Assembly (NCBI GenBank): GCA_905235595.1
Contig: CAJOMG010000003.1
Span: forward strand, 1 to 60,967
Direction: 5' to 3'
DNA length: 60,967 nt
Source: an uncultured Desulfovibrio sp.
GTDB taxonomy: Bacteria > Desulfobacterota > Desulfovibrionia > Desulfovibrionales > Desulfovibrionaceae
Shown: piece after piece, positions 25,209 to 34,055 of the stretch
Layout: the number at the start of each line of letters is the position of its first letter
Numbering within the stretch: position 1 is the stretch's first letter
Translations under genes and position numbers: made by a program
The notes under the pieces: model-generated
Told to the model about the DNA's origin: nothing
Database searches by the model: none
Seen by the model: only the letters and a program-made list of their open reading frames with translations

Positions 25209-27559
25209 GTCGTTGTTTCTTCTGTTGGTGCACAAAGACGTGGGAGCAGCCACAGTGCTGCAGGAGATTCAATAAGCAGCCCCCAGAAAATGACTTCTCC
25301 CATGCTGCGCAAAGCAGGATGTTGTGCCAGGGCGAGTAACCCCATGCCTGTAAGTGTTGTCAAGGAAGAAACAAGTATGGCTCTTTCCACGCCTGTTCTC
25401 ACTCCGTTTGCCAGATCATGGGTTACAAGGATGCCATGATCAGCTGCAAGCCCCAACACCATTGGCATGGCAGCCATGCCAGCCAGCGTCAAAGAATGCC
25501 CCGATGCAGCCATCCAAGCCAGAATACAAGTAATGGAACACAATGGTGGTAAAGATGCAAGTAAGGCTTGCCGTATGTCACGAAAGTCGAGAAATAACAG
25601 AACAAGACAAACCAGCCATGCCACAGGTACAAGATGCTTCTCATCTTCAAATTTCCGCAACAGCATTGACTCGAGACTGCCAGCATCAATGGCTGAAACA
25701 TATGCGGCCAAATGTGGCTCTAGGAAAGATATATCCACATGAGAATCAGCGTACAGCAGGATTTGCACCTGACAACTAGTGGGATTCACAGGCACGAATG
25801 TATCCAGCAGATCACCAAAACCGGCAGCACGAAGGTCGTCCAGATCAAATGTTGCTACAGGGGCGCGCAATAATTCCAAAAATGGATCGAATGCCTCGGC
25901 AGAAAATCCATAGAGTTCCCCTGCTGCCAGAATCTTCTCCCGCAGTTCAACGCCATGTTCATGCGTATATGTTATCCAGCGTTGCACATTGTTCCGTAGT
26001 TCTTCGTGTGTGGGCAAAAATGCTGTAAGTGTGCTCACAGATGCATGAGGAGCCTGGGTCCTAAGCACGGCTGTCATCTCTCGTGCAAGCTCCAGTGCTT
26101 CTTCACGCGTTTGGCCTTCCACTACAAAGGCATGCCTTTCACGCATGCCCCAAGTACGCTGCAATGTCTGTGACTCCTGTTGCAGGTGAGACACTTCTGC
26201 TCCCAGCGTACGCGGAGAAACATCTATGCGCAGCAGATGGTACAGCCCGATGCCCACGCCAAGCAAAAAACAGACGCTGCATGTAACACGCCATAAAACA
26301 GGCAGTTGTCGTATCGCATAGTCACAGCGCTTATGTAGCATCGGAGTAGAGAACCATGGGCATACCGGCAGTAAGGTGACCGCCAGAACAAAACCGATAC
26401 CTAACGTCAACAAAGCAAAACAGGCCAACTGGCGGACAGCTGGAATGCCGGAAAACATCAATACAACAAAGCCAGAGGCGTTCAACAGAAAACTCTGCAA
26501 CAAAGGAGGTGATACTATTGGTAAAACTTGTTCTGCGGGACGGCCGCAACGTAGTGCAAAGTGCATATGTACGGCATAGTCCTCGGCCACGCCAAGCACA
26601 GAGGCACCGAACCCGAGGGCCAGTCCTGAAAGCACTGGATACGCCAAAGACATGGTGGCAAGCGCAACCGTTGCCGCAAAGCATGGAAGGAGCAATAACC
26701 ACACAGCGCCCGCAGATCGAACCAGTATCACATAGATACTGCAAAAACAGACCAAGGAAATACCCACAATATTGGTCACATCCTGACGAATAACCCGGGC
26801 ATTGATGGCACTGTGCTGCAGCCCACCCACAACAAGAACATGCATGTCAGGTGCAAGGTGAACACGCAGAGACCTGTCCAAAGCTTCCATAAAGCGTGTT
26901 GCGGCATCAACATTGTGGATGGAATGAAGAAAACGCAGTGTCAAAAGCACATGTTTTTCATCGGCAGTGACAGGATAGCCCGTAGCAGGGTCTGGCAATA
27001 TTGCAGTATCAGCACCTGTAGGCAGTCTGGAAAGGATGATGGAGCGTGACGCTAAAGGGTCTGCACGTAGCCAATCCTTGGCAGGTCCAACAGTCAGCAC
27101 ATTAGCCAGCATATTACTTGCCGAACCGATAGCCTTTTCAATGTGCTTTGCTTCTGATGCAAGGAGCAAATGACGTAGTGCTCTGTCGTCAAAGAAATAT
27201 GGCAAGAGCCCCATGACTGCCTGTGGTTTTGGCATATTCATAAAGGCGGGTCGTGCTAAATCTTCAGGAATATCTCGCGCAACAGCGTCTGCAACAGCGA
27301 TCAGCTCATATTTTTTCCCTGTGCTCTCAGTGGAAATATCTACAAAAAGCAAACGCGAAGCAGGAAGCATATCCATATTCTTGACTATTGCACGGGCATG
27401 CACGTCATCATCAGGGAAAAAAGGCAGAATACCCGTGTCTTGCCGCATATGTACTACGGCGTAGGCTGCAAAGCCCCAGCAGAGGGCCGTGAATACGAAG
27501 CACAGGATTCTGTGTCTCTTGATGGCGTGGTATAGCGCAACAATACCATTCATGCCCAT
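25205..27559 (-). CDS. MMPL/RND-type exporter of the aryl polyene cluster
   Basis: A 784-residue inner-membrane protein with two matching halves: each has one membrane helix, a large periplasmic loop and a bundle of five helices. Motifs include FGASVLGVAEDYAVHMHF in the first half and VLGLAADHGIL in the second, typical of hopanoid/mycolipid-type MMPL proteins with the proton-relay Asp. It is expected to lift the polyene lipid from the inner membrane. The start at 27559 lacks a good ribosome-binding site; ATG 27553 is equally possible. It lies between the LolA-like and lipoprotein genes. Confidence 0.85.
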   Translation of the reverse strand: MGMNGIVALYHAIKRHRILCFVFTALCWGFAAYAVVHMRQDTGILPFFPDDDVHARAIVKNMDMLPASRLLFVDISTESTGKKYELIAVADAVARDIPEDLARPAFMNMPKPQAVMGLLPYFFDDRALRHLLLASEAKHIEKAIGSASNMLANVLTVGPAKDWLRADPLASRSIILSRLPTGADTAILPDPATGYPVTADEKHVLLTLRFLHSIHNVDAATRFMEALDRSLRVHLAPDMHVLVVGGLQHSAINARVIRQDVTNIVGISLVCFCSIYVILVRSAGAVWLLLLPCFAATVALATMSLAYPVLSGLALGFGASVLGVAEDYAVHMHFALRCGRPAEQVLPIVSPPLLQSFLLNASGFVVLMFSGIPAVRQLACFALLTLGIGFVLAVTLLPVCPWFSTPMLHKRCDYAIRQLPVLWRVTCSVCFLLGVGIGLYHLLRIDVSPRTLGAEVSHLQQESQTLQRTWGMRERHAFVVEGQTREEALELAREMTAVLRTQAPHASVSTLTAFLPTHEELRNNVQRWITYTHEHGVELREKILAAGELYGFSAEAFDPFLELLRAPVATFDLDDLRAAGFGDLLDTFVPVNPTSCQVQILLYADSHVDISFLEPHLAAYVSAIDAGSLESMLLRKFEDEKHLVPVAWLVCLVLLFLDFRDIRQALLASLPPLCSITCILAWMAASGHSLTLAGMAAMPMVLGLAADHGILVTHDLANGVRTGVERAILVSSLTTLTGMGLLALAQHPALRSMGEVIFWGLLIESPAALWLLPRLCAPTEETTT

Positions 27560-27572
27560 GAAAACGTATTCT

Positions 27573-28283
27573 TTAGTCGCCGACAGTATCCTGCAGAAGG
27601 TATGTATTGCAGTGGTCGGGTAAGGGCTCGTTTATGTATATATTTTTGAACGAAATGCGCACACTGTCACCATTGGGCTCAACAAAGGTCAGGCGAAGCA
27701 CACGAGAGAAATCAGCGGAAAAAAGAACTTCCATCTTGGAGAAAAAAGAGTGGCGCACAGGGGTAAGATGCAATTCTGGTAAATTGGGATCAGGGCAGAT
27801 AATGTGATACGACGATTGCAGCATAGCCGGGTTCAGGCGCACCCAATCAATCATATGCTGCAGAACGGCAGTCATGAGCATACGCCCTTCCTTATCCGCG
27901 GGGCGGCAGTTGTCCGGCGAACCGTCCCAGAGGGCTCCCTGCCCATTCTTGAAAATGAAGCCTGACGCCAGTGGATGTGTATACCCCCAAAGCAGGCTGT
28001 CTCCCAAGGCATGCTTTCCATGACTTCCCGTTGCATCATCCCTGCGTTTCAGGCAAAAATATCCATTCGAGGTCAAGGGACGAGAAAGCAAGGACATACG
28101 CTTTTCCTGAACAAATTCCGCACGGAGTGTGCGTATTTGAGAACCGTATTGCGCAGCCTTGTGCAGCATCTGTGCAGCCGCCACAGTTTCGCTATTTGAC
28201 GCCATTTCTGCGGCTACTGCACACTGCATAAGCAAAGCATGCGCAAGCAGCAAGGGTAGGAACACACAAGCAATTCTACGCAT
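27573..28283 (-). CDS. LolA-like periplasmic protein of the aryl polyene cluster
   Basis: A 236-residue secreted protein with a signal peptide (RIACVFLPLLLAHALLMQ, cut near residue 24). The mature part has the LolA-type pattern of early IRTLRAEFVQEKRMSLL followed by beta strands. It probably escorts the hydrophobic product across the periplasm beside the MMPL exporter and lipoproteins. It is clearly divergent from the housekeeping LolA at 3703-4368. Its ATG overlaps the dehydratase stop (TAATG). Confidence 0.8.
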   Translation of the reverse strand: MRRIACVFLPLLLAHALLMQCAVAAEMASNSETVAAAQMLHKAAQYGSQIRTLRAEFVQEKRMSLLSRPLTSNGYFCLKRRDDATGSHGKHALGDSLLWGYTHPLASGFIFKNGQGALWDGSPDNCRPADKEGRMLMTAVLQHMIDWVRLNPAMLQSSYHIICPDPNLPELHLTPVRHSFFSKMEVLFSADFSRVLRLTFVEPNGDSVRISFKNIYINEPLPDHCNTYLLQDTVGD

Positions 28284-28702
28284 TATACGTTTTCAGGAAT
28301 AAAAATTTTGAATGTCCCGCGTGCCAGGAGCTTCTTGCCGGCACGCACTTCTCCTTCAACCACAACAATGCCATTAAGAGCTGCTTTTGTGTGTGCGACA
28401 ACGATGAGCTGTTGGCCGAGTCGTGCATCTCCCAGCACTTCCACATCGCGCAGAGCTGCCAAATAGCCCACGTCAGGAATAGGTTCCCCATTGTCCCTGA
28501 GATTTGCTCCAGCCCCGGCAGCAAAACATTGGGCAAGTAATTCCGCAAAGGCTGCACGTTCCAGCAAGCCATCAGGGCGTAAAAAGGGATTACCCTGGCG
28601 CACACACACTGATGCCCGAGCTTCTTCCGGAGACCAGGTTAAAAGCTCGTCCAGAAGAAGCATGGGCTGCCGATGTGGCAAGAGGTATTCCAGGCTGTTC
28701 AC
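28283..28702 (-). CDS. apeP: Hot-dog 3-hydroxyacyl-ACP dehydratase (ApeP-like)
   Basis: A 139-residue hot-dog protein starting with the family pattern LLPHRQPMLLLDEL. It lacks the HFPG motif of ApeI/FabZ, as expected for the ApeP class, which works together with ApeI as the dehydratase. It starts 4 bases after the stop of a lipoprotein gene and overlaps the LolA-like gene. Confidence 0.78.
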   Translation of the reverse strand: MNSLEYLLPHRQPMLLLDELLTWSPEEARASVCVRQGNPFLRPDGLLERAAFAELLAQCFAAGAGANLRDNGEPIPDVGYLAALRDVEVLGDARLGQQLIVVAHTKAALNGIVVVEGEVRAGKKLLARGTFKIFIPENV

Positions 28703-28706
28703 GGGC

Positions 28707-29117
28707 CTACAGTGTGCTGATTAACAAATTTTTCTGGATATCCTGATGCAGCAGGGAAACCCACTTATTGTAATGAGGATGAATACGGGCACTGCCGTTC
28801 TTGGTTGTGTATTCCATGTTGACGCTGCTTTTGTAGGTAATGTCATAATGCGTGGATGTGTAGGGAATATCCACAACAACCGTATGCTTGCCCCGCACGA
28901 CAATTGTGGCCTCAATCAAACCGGAAGATGGTTCCATAATACGCCAGCCACGCTCATAGCAAGCCTTGGCGATGGCATCGTGCATTTTTTTCTGTGTCAT
29001 GCTGCTGGATGTATTTAACGGTACATCATAGGCGAAAGCTCCAATCTGCTGACCCGTACGACAGGCACAAAGTGCAAAAATAGTTAGAAAAGCAACGGAT
29101 AGAAGACGATACTGCAT
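28707..29117 (-). CDS. Small lipoprotein of the aryl polyene cluster
   Basis: A 136-residue protein with a lipoprotein signal (QYRLLSVAFLTIFALCAC; lipobox LCA|C). The mature part is beta-rich (TIVVRGKHTVVVDIPY) and ends in a basic helix. I do not recognise a named family. ATG 29117 is preferred to the frame start at 29123 because GAGAGG lies 5 bases before it. Its position between the PlsC-like and ApeP-like genes suggests an outer-membrane accessory role. Confidence 0.65.
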   Translation of the reverse strand: MQYRLLSVAFLTIFALCACRTGQQIGAFAYDVPLNTSSSMTQKKMHDAIAKACYERGWRIMEPSSGLIEATIVVRGKHTVVVDIPYTSTHYDITYKSSVNMEYTTKNGSARIHPHYNKWVSLLHQDIQKNLLISTL

Positions 29118-29132
29118 AAGCACCTCTCAAAG

Positions 29133-29903
29133 TTATGAATGCACTTCAGTTGTTGCTAAATGTGTCGCATATAGCTGACGCACATAACGCATCATGGCCC
29201 TGTGCGGCAATGGGGTATCAGCAAAATCCCCTGGATAGACCGCCTGCAAAAATTCCATACGGATACGCATTGGATGAAACAGCTTTCCATGTGGCGGAAA
29301 AGCCTTGAAACTGTTATGCACTAGAAGGGGTAGCACAGGTCGCCCTGACTGCATTGCCAGATGAAAAGCACCGACATGAAAACGTCCCAATGCTCCGGTA
29401 CGCGTGCGATGTCCTTCCGGGAAAATGACAAGAGTAGCTCCTTCTCGCAAGCGCTGTAAACAAACCGCCTCCACTTCTTCCGCAGGCAGGCTTTCAGCAT
29501 CAATATACCCGGCACTGCGCATGGCCGGTGCGAAAAAAAATAACAAATGGAATGGCCAGTGTCTGGTCACCAGACATAAGTTGGATTGCTGTTGGGCACC
29601 AAGGAGATAAATATCCAAAAAGGACTGGTGATTACATACCAGGATGGAAGCCGGATGCCGTACAGCAAAATCGTCATTGCGCAGACTGACTGGAAGCCAG
29701 GGGCGCAGCCAAAAAAGCATTGAGCGTCCATAGCGCCATATAATTCTGCGGCAGGCTGCTTGTACGTCGTTTGACGACATTTTGTGCACTATCACCATTC
29801 CAATGGCACAGGGATACAAGATCAGCGTCCACAGCATAAAGATGGCATAGATGGCCGCACTGGACAGGATACGCCTACACATCTCGCCGTATGGTTCCAG
29901 CAT
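29133..29903 (-). CDS. PlsC-type 1-acyl-glycerol-3-phosphate acyltransferase homologue
   Basis: A membrane-anchored acyltransferase of about 256 residues. One hydrophobic segment lies near residues 15-40. The catalytic NHQSFLD (HX4D) is near residue 91, and FPEGHRTR, the substrate-phosphate site, is near residue 160. It may put the polyene on a glycerolipid, as proposed for known clusters. The start is uncertain: ATG 29903 has AGGTG upstream; ATG 29882 would overlap the carrier protein stop by 8 bases; the frame opens at 29915. Confidence 0.8.
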   Translation of the reverse strand: MLEPYGEMCRRILSSAAIYAIFMLWTLILYPCAIGMVIVHKMSSNDVQAACRRIIWRYGRSMLFWLRPWLPVSLRNDDFAVRHPASILVCNHQSFLDIYLLGAQQQSNLCLVTRHWPFHLLFFFAPAMRSAGYIDAESLPAEEVEAVCLQRLREGATLVIFPEGHRTRTGALGRFHVGAFHLAMQSGRPVLPLLVHNSFKAFPPHGKLFHPMRIRMEFLQAVYPGDFADTPLPHRAMMRYVRQLYATHLATTEVHS

Positions 29904-30144
29904 CCCGCAGTTCACCTATGAAGGTATAAATATCTCCCAAGGTCTGGATTGTTGCGAGAGGCTCCTTGTTCTGCAGCTTAAAGTTAAAGGTCTTTTCAAG
30001 CACGATTACCATATCCACGATATCCAGGCTGTCCAACCCCAGATCATCCCTGATTTTTGCATCGGGAACAAGTGCTGCCTGTTCCAGCTCAAATTCTTCA
30101 GCCAGTGCAGCATTGACCTTTGTAACAATTGTATCATTGTCCAT
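29875..30144 (-). CDS. Acyl carrier protein 2 of the aryl polyene cluster
   Basis: An 89-residue acidic carrier protein with GLDSLDIVD, whose serine takes the phosphopantetheine arm. Together with carrier protein 1 it matches the two-carrier layout of aryl polyene systems. AGGTG precedes ATG 30144 at good spacing. It lies 23 bases after ketosynthase B. It differs clearly from carrier protein 1 in the helix II region, so the two may serve different condensing enzymes. Confidence 0.87.
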   Translation of the reverse strand: MDNDTIVTKVNAALAEEFELEQAALVPDAKIRDDLGLDSLDIVDMVIVLEKTFNFKLQNKEPLATIQTLGDIYTFIGELRDAGTIRRDV

Positions 30145-30167
30145 ATAGGCACCTGTCCCCGCCGAAG

Positions 30168-31385
30168 CTAAGGTTTATAGGTATCAAAAAGGACGGCACA
30201 GTTACAACCTCCTAACGCAAAACTATTCTTGAGAATCGGGCCTTGCTTCGCATGTTCTGTTGCCGTGAGATGGCGTAGTCCGCCGCAGCGTGTATCGGGA
30301 TTGTGCAAGGCTCGTGTTGGAAAGTAAACAGATTGACGTAACATTTCAATACAGAGGATGCTCTCTAATGCGCCGCTTGCCGCCATGGTATGCCCCATAT
30401 GCCCCTTGATGCTGCTTACAGGAGTATGTGCGCCAAACAGTGTGGCAATGGCTTGTCCTTCTGCTATGTCTCCGACTTCAGTTGCAGTGGCATGTGCGTT
30501 AATATAGGCCACCTCGCCAGGACGAATATCTGCATCGTCCAAGGCTGTGCGCATGCAGTCAACGATGGCAGCTGTATCCGGATTGGCTATGTTCCTGGCG
30601 GATGTGACCATGGCTGCACCACGCACCTCCCCCAGAATGGTTGCCCCTCGCTCTTGGGCGCTTGTCAAGCTTTCCAACAGCAAGATGCCCGCCCCTTCAC
30701 CGCATACAACTCCGCTGCGTTCAGTATCAAAAGGTCGCGAGGCCAGCTCTGGCACACATTCGTGTGAAGCAGCTCCCAGTCTGTCGAATGTAGTGGCCAC
30801 CAACAAATGGAATTCGTCAGCCCCTCCACACAGCATGAGCTGTTCCCGTCCCGATGCGATGGCCTCATAGCCCAGGCAGATTGCTACCAGTCCAGAGGCA
30901 CAAGCTGCTGCCGGTGCCAAGGTACGCCCTGTACAGGCACACGCCAATGCAATGTTAGAGGCAACGGTGTGGCCCATGATTTTGAAAAAAACCGTGCTGC
31001 GGATGCTCTCCACGCTACGCTCGGCGAGAAAGACCTCAAAAAAGTTGTGCAGCATGGCTGGACTTCCTAATGTTGAGCCCGCAGCCACACCCATCTTGCG
31101 GTCAGGGGTACGCCCAAGGCCTGATTGCTCCAATGCCTCCCAGGCAGCAAGGCAGGCAAAAACTGACATGGGTGACATGCAGCGACGCAATTCACGAGGT
31201 ATGCATTTTTGCTGCAATGGCGGCACGAGGCCGGCAACCTGGCAGGCCAGACCTTCCAAGCAATATTTGGGCAAGGGTGTAAGCGCACAGCGGTTGTTCC
31301 TCACGCCATCAAGCATACAGTGTACTCCCTGTCCAAAGGGAGAAATAGCCCCCATGCCTGTAATAACTACCCTTTCACCGTGCAT
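30168..31385 (-). CDS. Beta-ketoacyl-ACP synthase B of the aryl polyene cluster
   Basis: A complete 405-residue FabF-type condensing enzyme with AAACASG (Cys near 160), NAHATA (His near 295) and GHMGHTMAASG (His near 328). It would take part in initiation or extension of the chain. AAGGA precedes ATG 31385, and the gene overlaps the oxidoreductase gene by 19 bases. Three complete ketosynthases plus a chain-length-factor-like protein is one more condensing enzyme than I know from the E. coli-type cluster. Confidence 0.87.
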   Translation of the reverse strand: MHGERVVITGMGAISPFGQGVHCMLDGVRNNRCALTPLPKYCLEGLACQVAGLVPPLQQKCIPRELRRCMSPMSVFACLAAWEALEQSGLGRTPDRKMGVAAGSTLGSPAMLHNFFEVFLAERSVESIRSTVFFKIMGHTVASNIALACACTGRTLAPAAACASGLVAICLGYEAIASGREQLMLCGGADEFHLLVATTFDRLGAASHECVPELASRPFDTERSGVVCGEGAGILLLESLTSAQERGATILGEVRGAAMVTSARNIANPDTAAIVDCMRTALDDADIRPGEVAYINAHATATEVGDIAEGQAIATLFGAHTPVSSIKGHMGHTMAASGALESILCIEMLRQSVYFPTRALHNPDTRCGGLRHLTATEHAKQGPILKNSFALGGCNCAVLFDTYKP

Positions 31386-32839
31386 GCCCTGAATTCCTTA
31401 AGTACCGTATCGTGTCCAAAAGCAAAACCTACTGCCACTGCTGCGCTAACAATGCCGCCAAGCACTCCCGGCAGCAGAACATTCTGTCCCGCAAGAAAAA
31501 GACCGGGGACGCGGGTTGGCGGCAATAGAGGCATACTGCTCCTCTGGTGGCTTACTCCATACAGGCTCCCTGTGCTGCCATGAATCCAGTGGCGCATTGT
31601 CAGCGGTGTTGCAGCATCAATGATACGCCATGCCCCACACAGTCCTGGCACTCGATGTTCAATGGCAAGGCGCAAGCTCTCTACGGCATGGCGTTTCCAG
31701 GCAACATAGCTGGAAGACCTGGGCAGAGGATTTCCTTCAGGAAGATTGGCCGATGGAATGAGTGATACGGCCATGACGGGTTTACGACCATCTACAGCCG
31801 GCCTGCCACAATAGACATAGATGCTGCCTTTCGCCATTATAGCTGCACCAGAAATATCCGTATCCCTTGTGGTCATTTCATCAGGGGAAGGCAATAAAAA
31901 CAGACTTTCATCATCTCGCAGAGCATCGTACGTTTCTGCAAACAACAGCAAGGCGGCATCTGTTTCCGGAAGATCAGCGATATGGTGCAGATAGGCTGGT
32001 CTGAGCAGACCATGTGACAGCAATGACTGAAGCTGGGACGGATGCCCTGTGAAAAAGCATCGTTCACAGAGCATACGCGTTCCATCTTTCAACACCACGC
32101 TATGAACGCCCTTGATTGTATCCGCTTCAATAGCATTCACTGCACAGCCGAGACGCAGGATAACGCCTGCTTCCTGTAGGGCGTGCTTCAGAACATCCAC
32201 CAGAGCTGCCCCCCCGCCATACCAACTGCCGCAAGACTGAAAATATGGCCCGGCCACAAGGGCATAATCTCGCCATGATGCCAATGATGGGGGCACCCCG
32301 TACAAGAGACATCGTGAACTGAGCATGGCACGCAAATGGGGAGGAAATCCCGCTTTGTCCAAATAATCGTTGAGGCATCCTGCATCTTCAAGGATACCTT
32401 TTGGTTCATTGCGAATGGCGGGATTCAAATAGGGTGAAGACGCAAGTTTCTGTGAAATGAGCAGCAAGAATTTTTCCATTGGTTCTCCGGAACCTGGAAA
32501 CTGCCGCTCAGATGCCGCAACAACAGCCTGCAGCCCTGAGGGCAAACGATATTCTTTGCCATCTGTAAACAGAAAAACATCACTGTGTGCGGTAGTTATC
32601 CCTTCAAGGGAAGATTCCACTCCCAAAACTCGCAGCCAAAGCCGCAATATGCCATCCTGGTGCACCCCTCCACCGCAATGGAAGCCAGTATCATAGTGCA
32701 GTCCGTTACGTCTGAAACCGCACAACAAAGGAGCAGCATGTTCGCAAGCCTCAATAACGGTCACGTCATGCCCCTGTCGAGCCAGTAACAGTGCAGCAGT
32801 CATCCCAGTAATGCCGCTGCCGATGACAATGCAGCGCAT
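31367..32839 (-). CDS. CrtI/phytoene-desaturase-like FAD-dependent oxidoreductase
   Basis: A 490-residue flavoprotein. The N-terminal dinucleotide site is VIGSGITGMTAALLLARQG followed by an acidic strand end. The C-terminal flavin-binding motif GLFLAGQNVLLPGVLGG is that of carotenoid desaturases and isomerases. ATG 32839 shares a base with the ketosynthase stop (TGATG), so the gene is firmly part of the cluster. It might desaturate, isomerise or oxidise the polyene. Classic aryl polyene clusters do not, to my knowledge, need such an enzyme, so it may create a modified pigment. Confidence 0.8.
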   Translation of the reverse strand: MRCIVIGSGITGMTAALLLARQGHDVTVIEACEHAAPLLCGFRRNGLHYDTGFHCGGGVHQDGILRLWLRVLGVESSLEGITTAHSDVFLFTDGKEYRLPSGLQAVVAASERQFPGSGEPMEKFLLLISQKLASSPYLNPAIRNEPKGILEDAGCLNDYLDKAGFPPHLRAMLSSRCLLYGVPPSLASWRDYALVAGPYFQSCGSWYGGGAALVDVLKHALQEAGVILRLGCAVNAIEADTIKGVHSVVLKDGTRMLCERCFFTGHPSQLQSLLSHGLLRPAYLHHIADLPETDAALLLFAETYDALRDDESLFLLPSPDEMTTRDTDISGAAIMAKGSIYVYCGRPAVDGRKPVMAVSLIPSANLPEGNPLPRSSSYVAWKRHAVESLRLAIEHRVPGLCGAWRIIDAATPLTMRHWIHGSTGSLYGVSHQRSSMPLLPPTRVPGLFLAGQNVLLPGVLGGIVSAAVAVGFAFGHDTVLKEFRACTVKG

Positions 32840-34053
32840 CAACCGACCTCCAGAATGATACAGGCGTTAGCACCACCAAAACCTGCAGCGTTATTCATAA
32901 CAACATGCGGGGGGTGTTCGCGGCGTTGTGTCAGCACAGGGATACCCATTGTGTCTGGGCCTGGTTCCTCATAGTTGCGGGTTCCGGCAGTAAAACCTTC
33001 CTGGGCCATAAGAATGGCGTAGACTAGCTGCGAGGCTCCAGACATCCAAAGTTCATGCCCCGTAAGGCTCTTGAGTGCCATGACTGGCGGGCAGGACGCA
33101 CCGAATACAGCAAGCAGGTTAGCTGCTTCAGCTGCGTCCCCCAAGGGGGTGGAAGTTGCGTGTGCATTAATAAGATCAATATCTCGTGTGGTGAGGCCAG
33201 CATCCAGTAGCGCAGACTGCATGGCCCGCGCAAGGCCATGCCGGTCAGGCACTGTGAGTGAGCTACCGTCGGCGCTTGAACCAAAGCCCAATATTTCACC
33301 CAGGATACGTACGCCACGTTGCTGGGCTGAACTATACTCTTCAAGCACTAGGGCTGCTGCACCGCCGCTGGGTATCAGTCCGTCCCGCTCCCTGTCGAAT
33401 GGACGGGAAGCATCCTGTGCTGGGGAATGCGTAGAAAAGGCTCCAAGGCCATCAAAGGCGCATACTGCCTGCCAATTCAACTCTTGCGCCGCACCACATA
33501 GCACCCTGTCCAGCCGCCCGAGGCGTATCTGATCGGCAGCCTGGCCAACAGCATAAGCACCACTGGCGCAGGCGGCACTTACCGTCCAACTGGGGCCGGT
33601 ATTGCCCAAAAGGACATTGAGATTCATACTTATGGTAGAATTCATGCCACGAAAAATATGCCCGCTCCCCATTCCTGATGTTGTACCGGCATACTCCAGG
33701 GCTTCCCGCTGCTCCAGCACAGATAATACTGTGGAATCATTGCCAAAGATTAGTCCACAGCGTTCGGAGCGCATATCAGTGACATCAAGGCCTGCCTGTT
33801 CCAGTGCATCCAGTGCCGCAGCATAGGCTTGAACGGCGAAATCCGGCATGCTCTTACGGTGCTTGCGCCCCAGGTATGTGCCCGGTTCAAAACCTGAAAT
33901 GCGTCCCGTCAGAGTACTGCGAAAGCCGTGCTGCAACCTTTCCGGTTCTGAAACAATGCCTGAATGGCCGTGGTACAAGGCATCTGTCACTGCAGCACGC
34001 GTAAGGCCAAGAACTGAAACAAGCCCTACTCCGGTAATAGCAACGCGTCGCAT
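32839..34053 (-). CDS. Beta-ketoacyl-ACP synthase C (FabB-like) of the aryl polyene cluster
   Basis: A 404-residue condensing enzyme nearer to FabB (KAS I) than to FabF. The catalytic residues are present: AACASG (Cys near 161), NAHATS (His near 296) and LTGHELWMSGAS (His near 327). In the last motif the usual GAAG is replaced by WMSGA, which borders the acyl pocket. It lies 2 bases after the ketoreductase and overlaps the oxidoreductase. It may act on unusual or bulky acyl chains. Confidence 0.87.
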   Translation of the reverse strand: MRRVAITGVGLVSVLGLTRAAVTDALYHGHSGIVSEPERLQHGFRSTLTGRISGFEPGTYLGRKHRKSMPDFAVQAYAAALDALEQAGLDVTDMRSERCGLIFGNDSTVLSVLEQREALEYAGTTSGMGSGHIFRGMNSTISMNLNVLLGNTGPSWTVSAACASGAYAVGQAADQIRLGRLDRVLCGAAQELNWQAVCAFDGLGAFSTHSPAQDASRPFDRERDGLIPSGGAAALVLEEYSSAQQRGVRILGEILGFGSSADGSSLTVPDRHGLARAMQSALLDAGLTTRDIDLINAHATSTPLGDAAEAANLLAVFGASCPPVMALKSLTGHELWMSGASQLVYAILMAQEGFTAGTRNYEEPGPDTMGIPVLTQRREHPPHVVMNNAAGFGGANACIILEVG

Positions 34054-34055
34054 GG

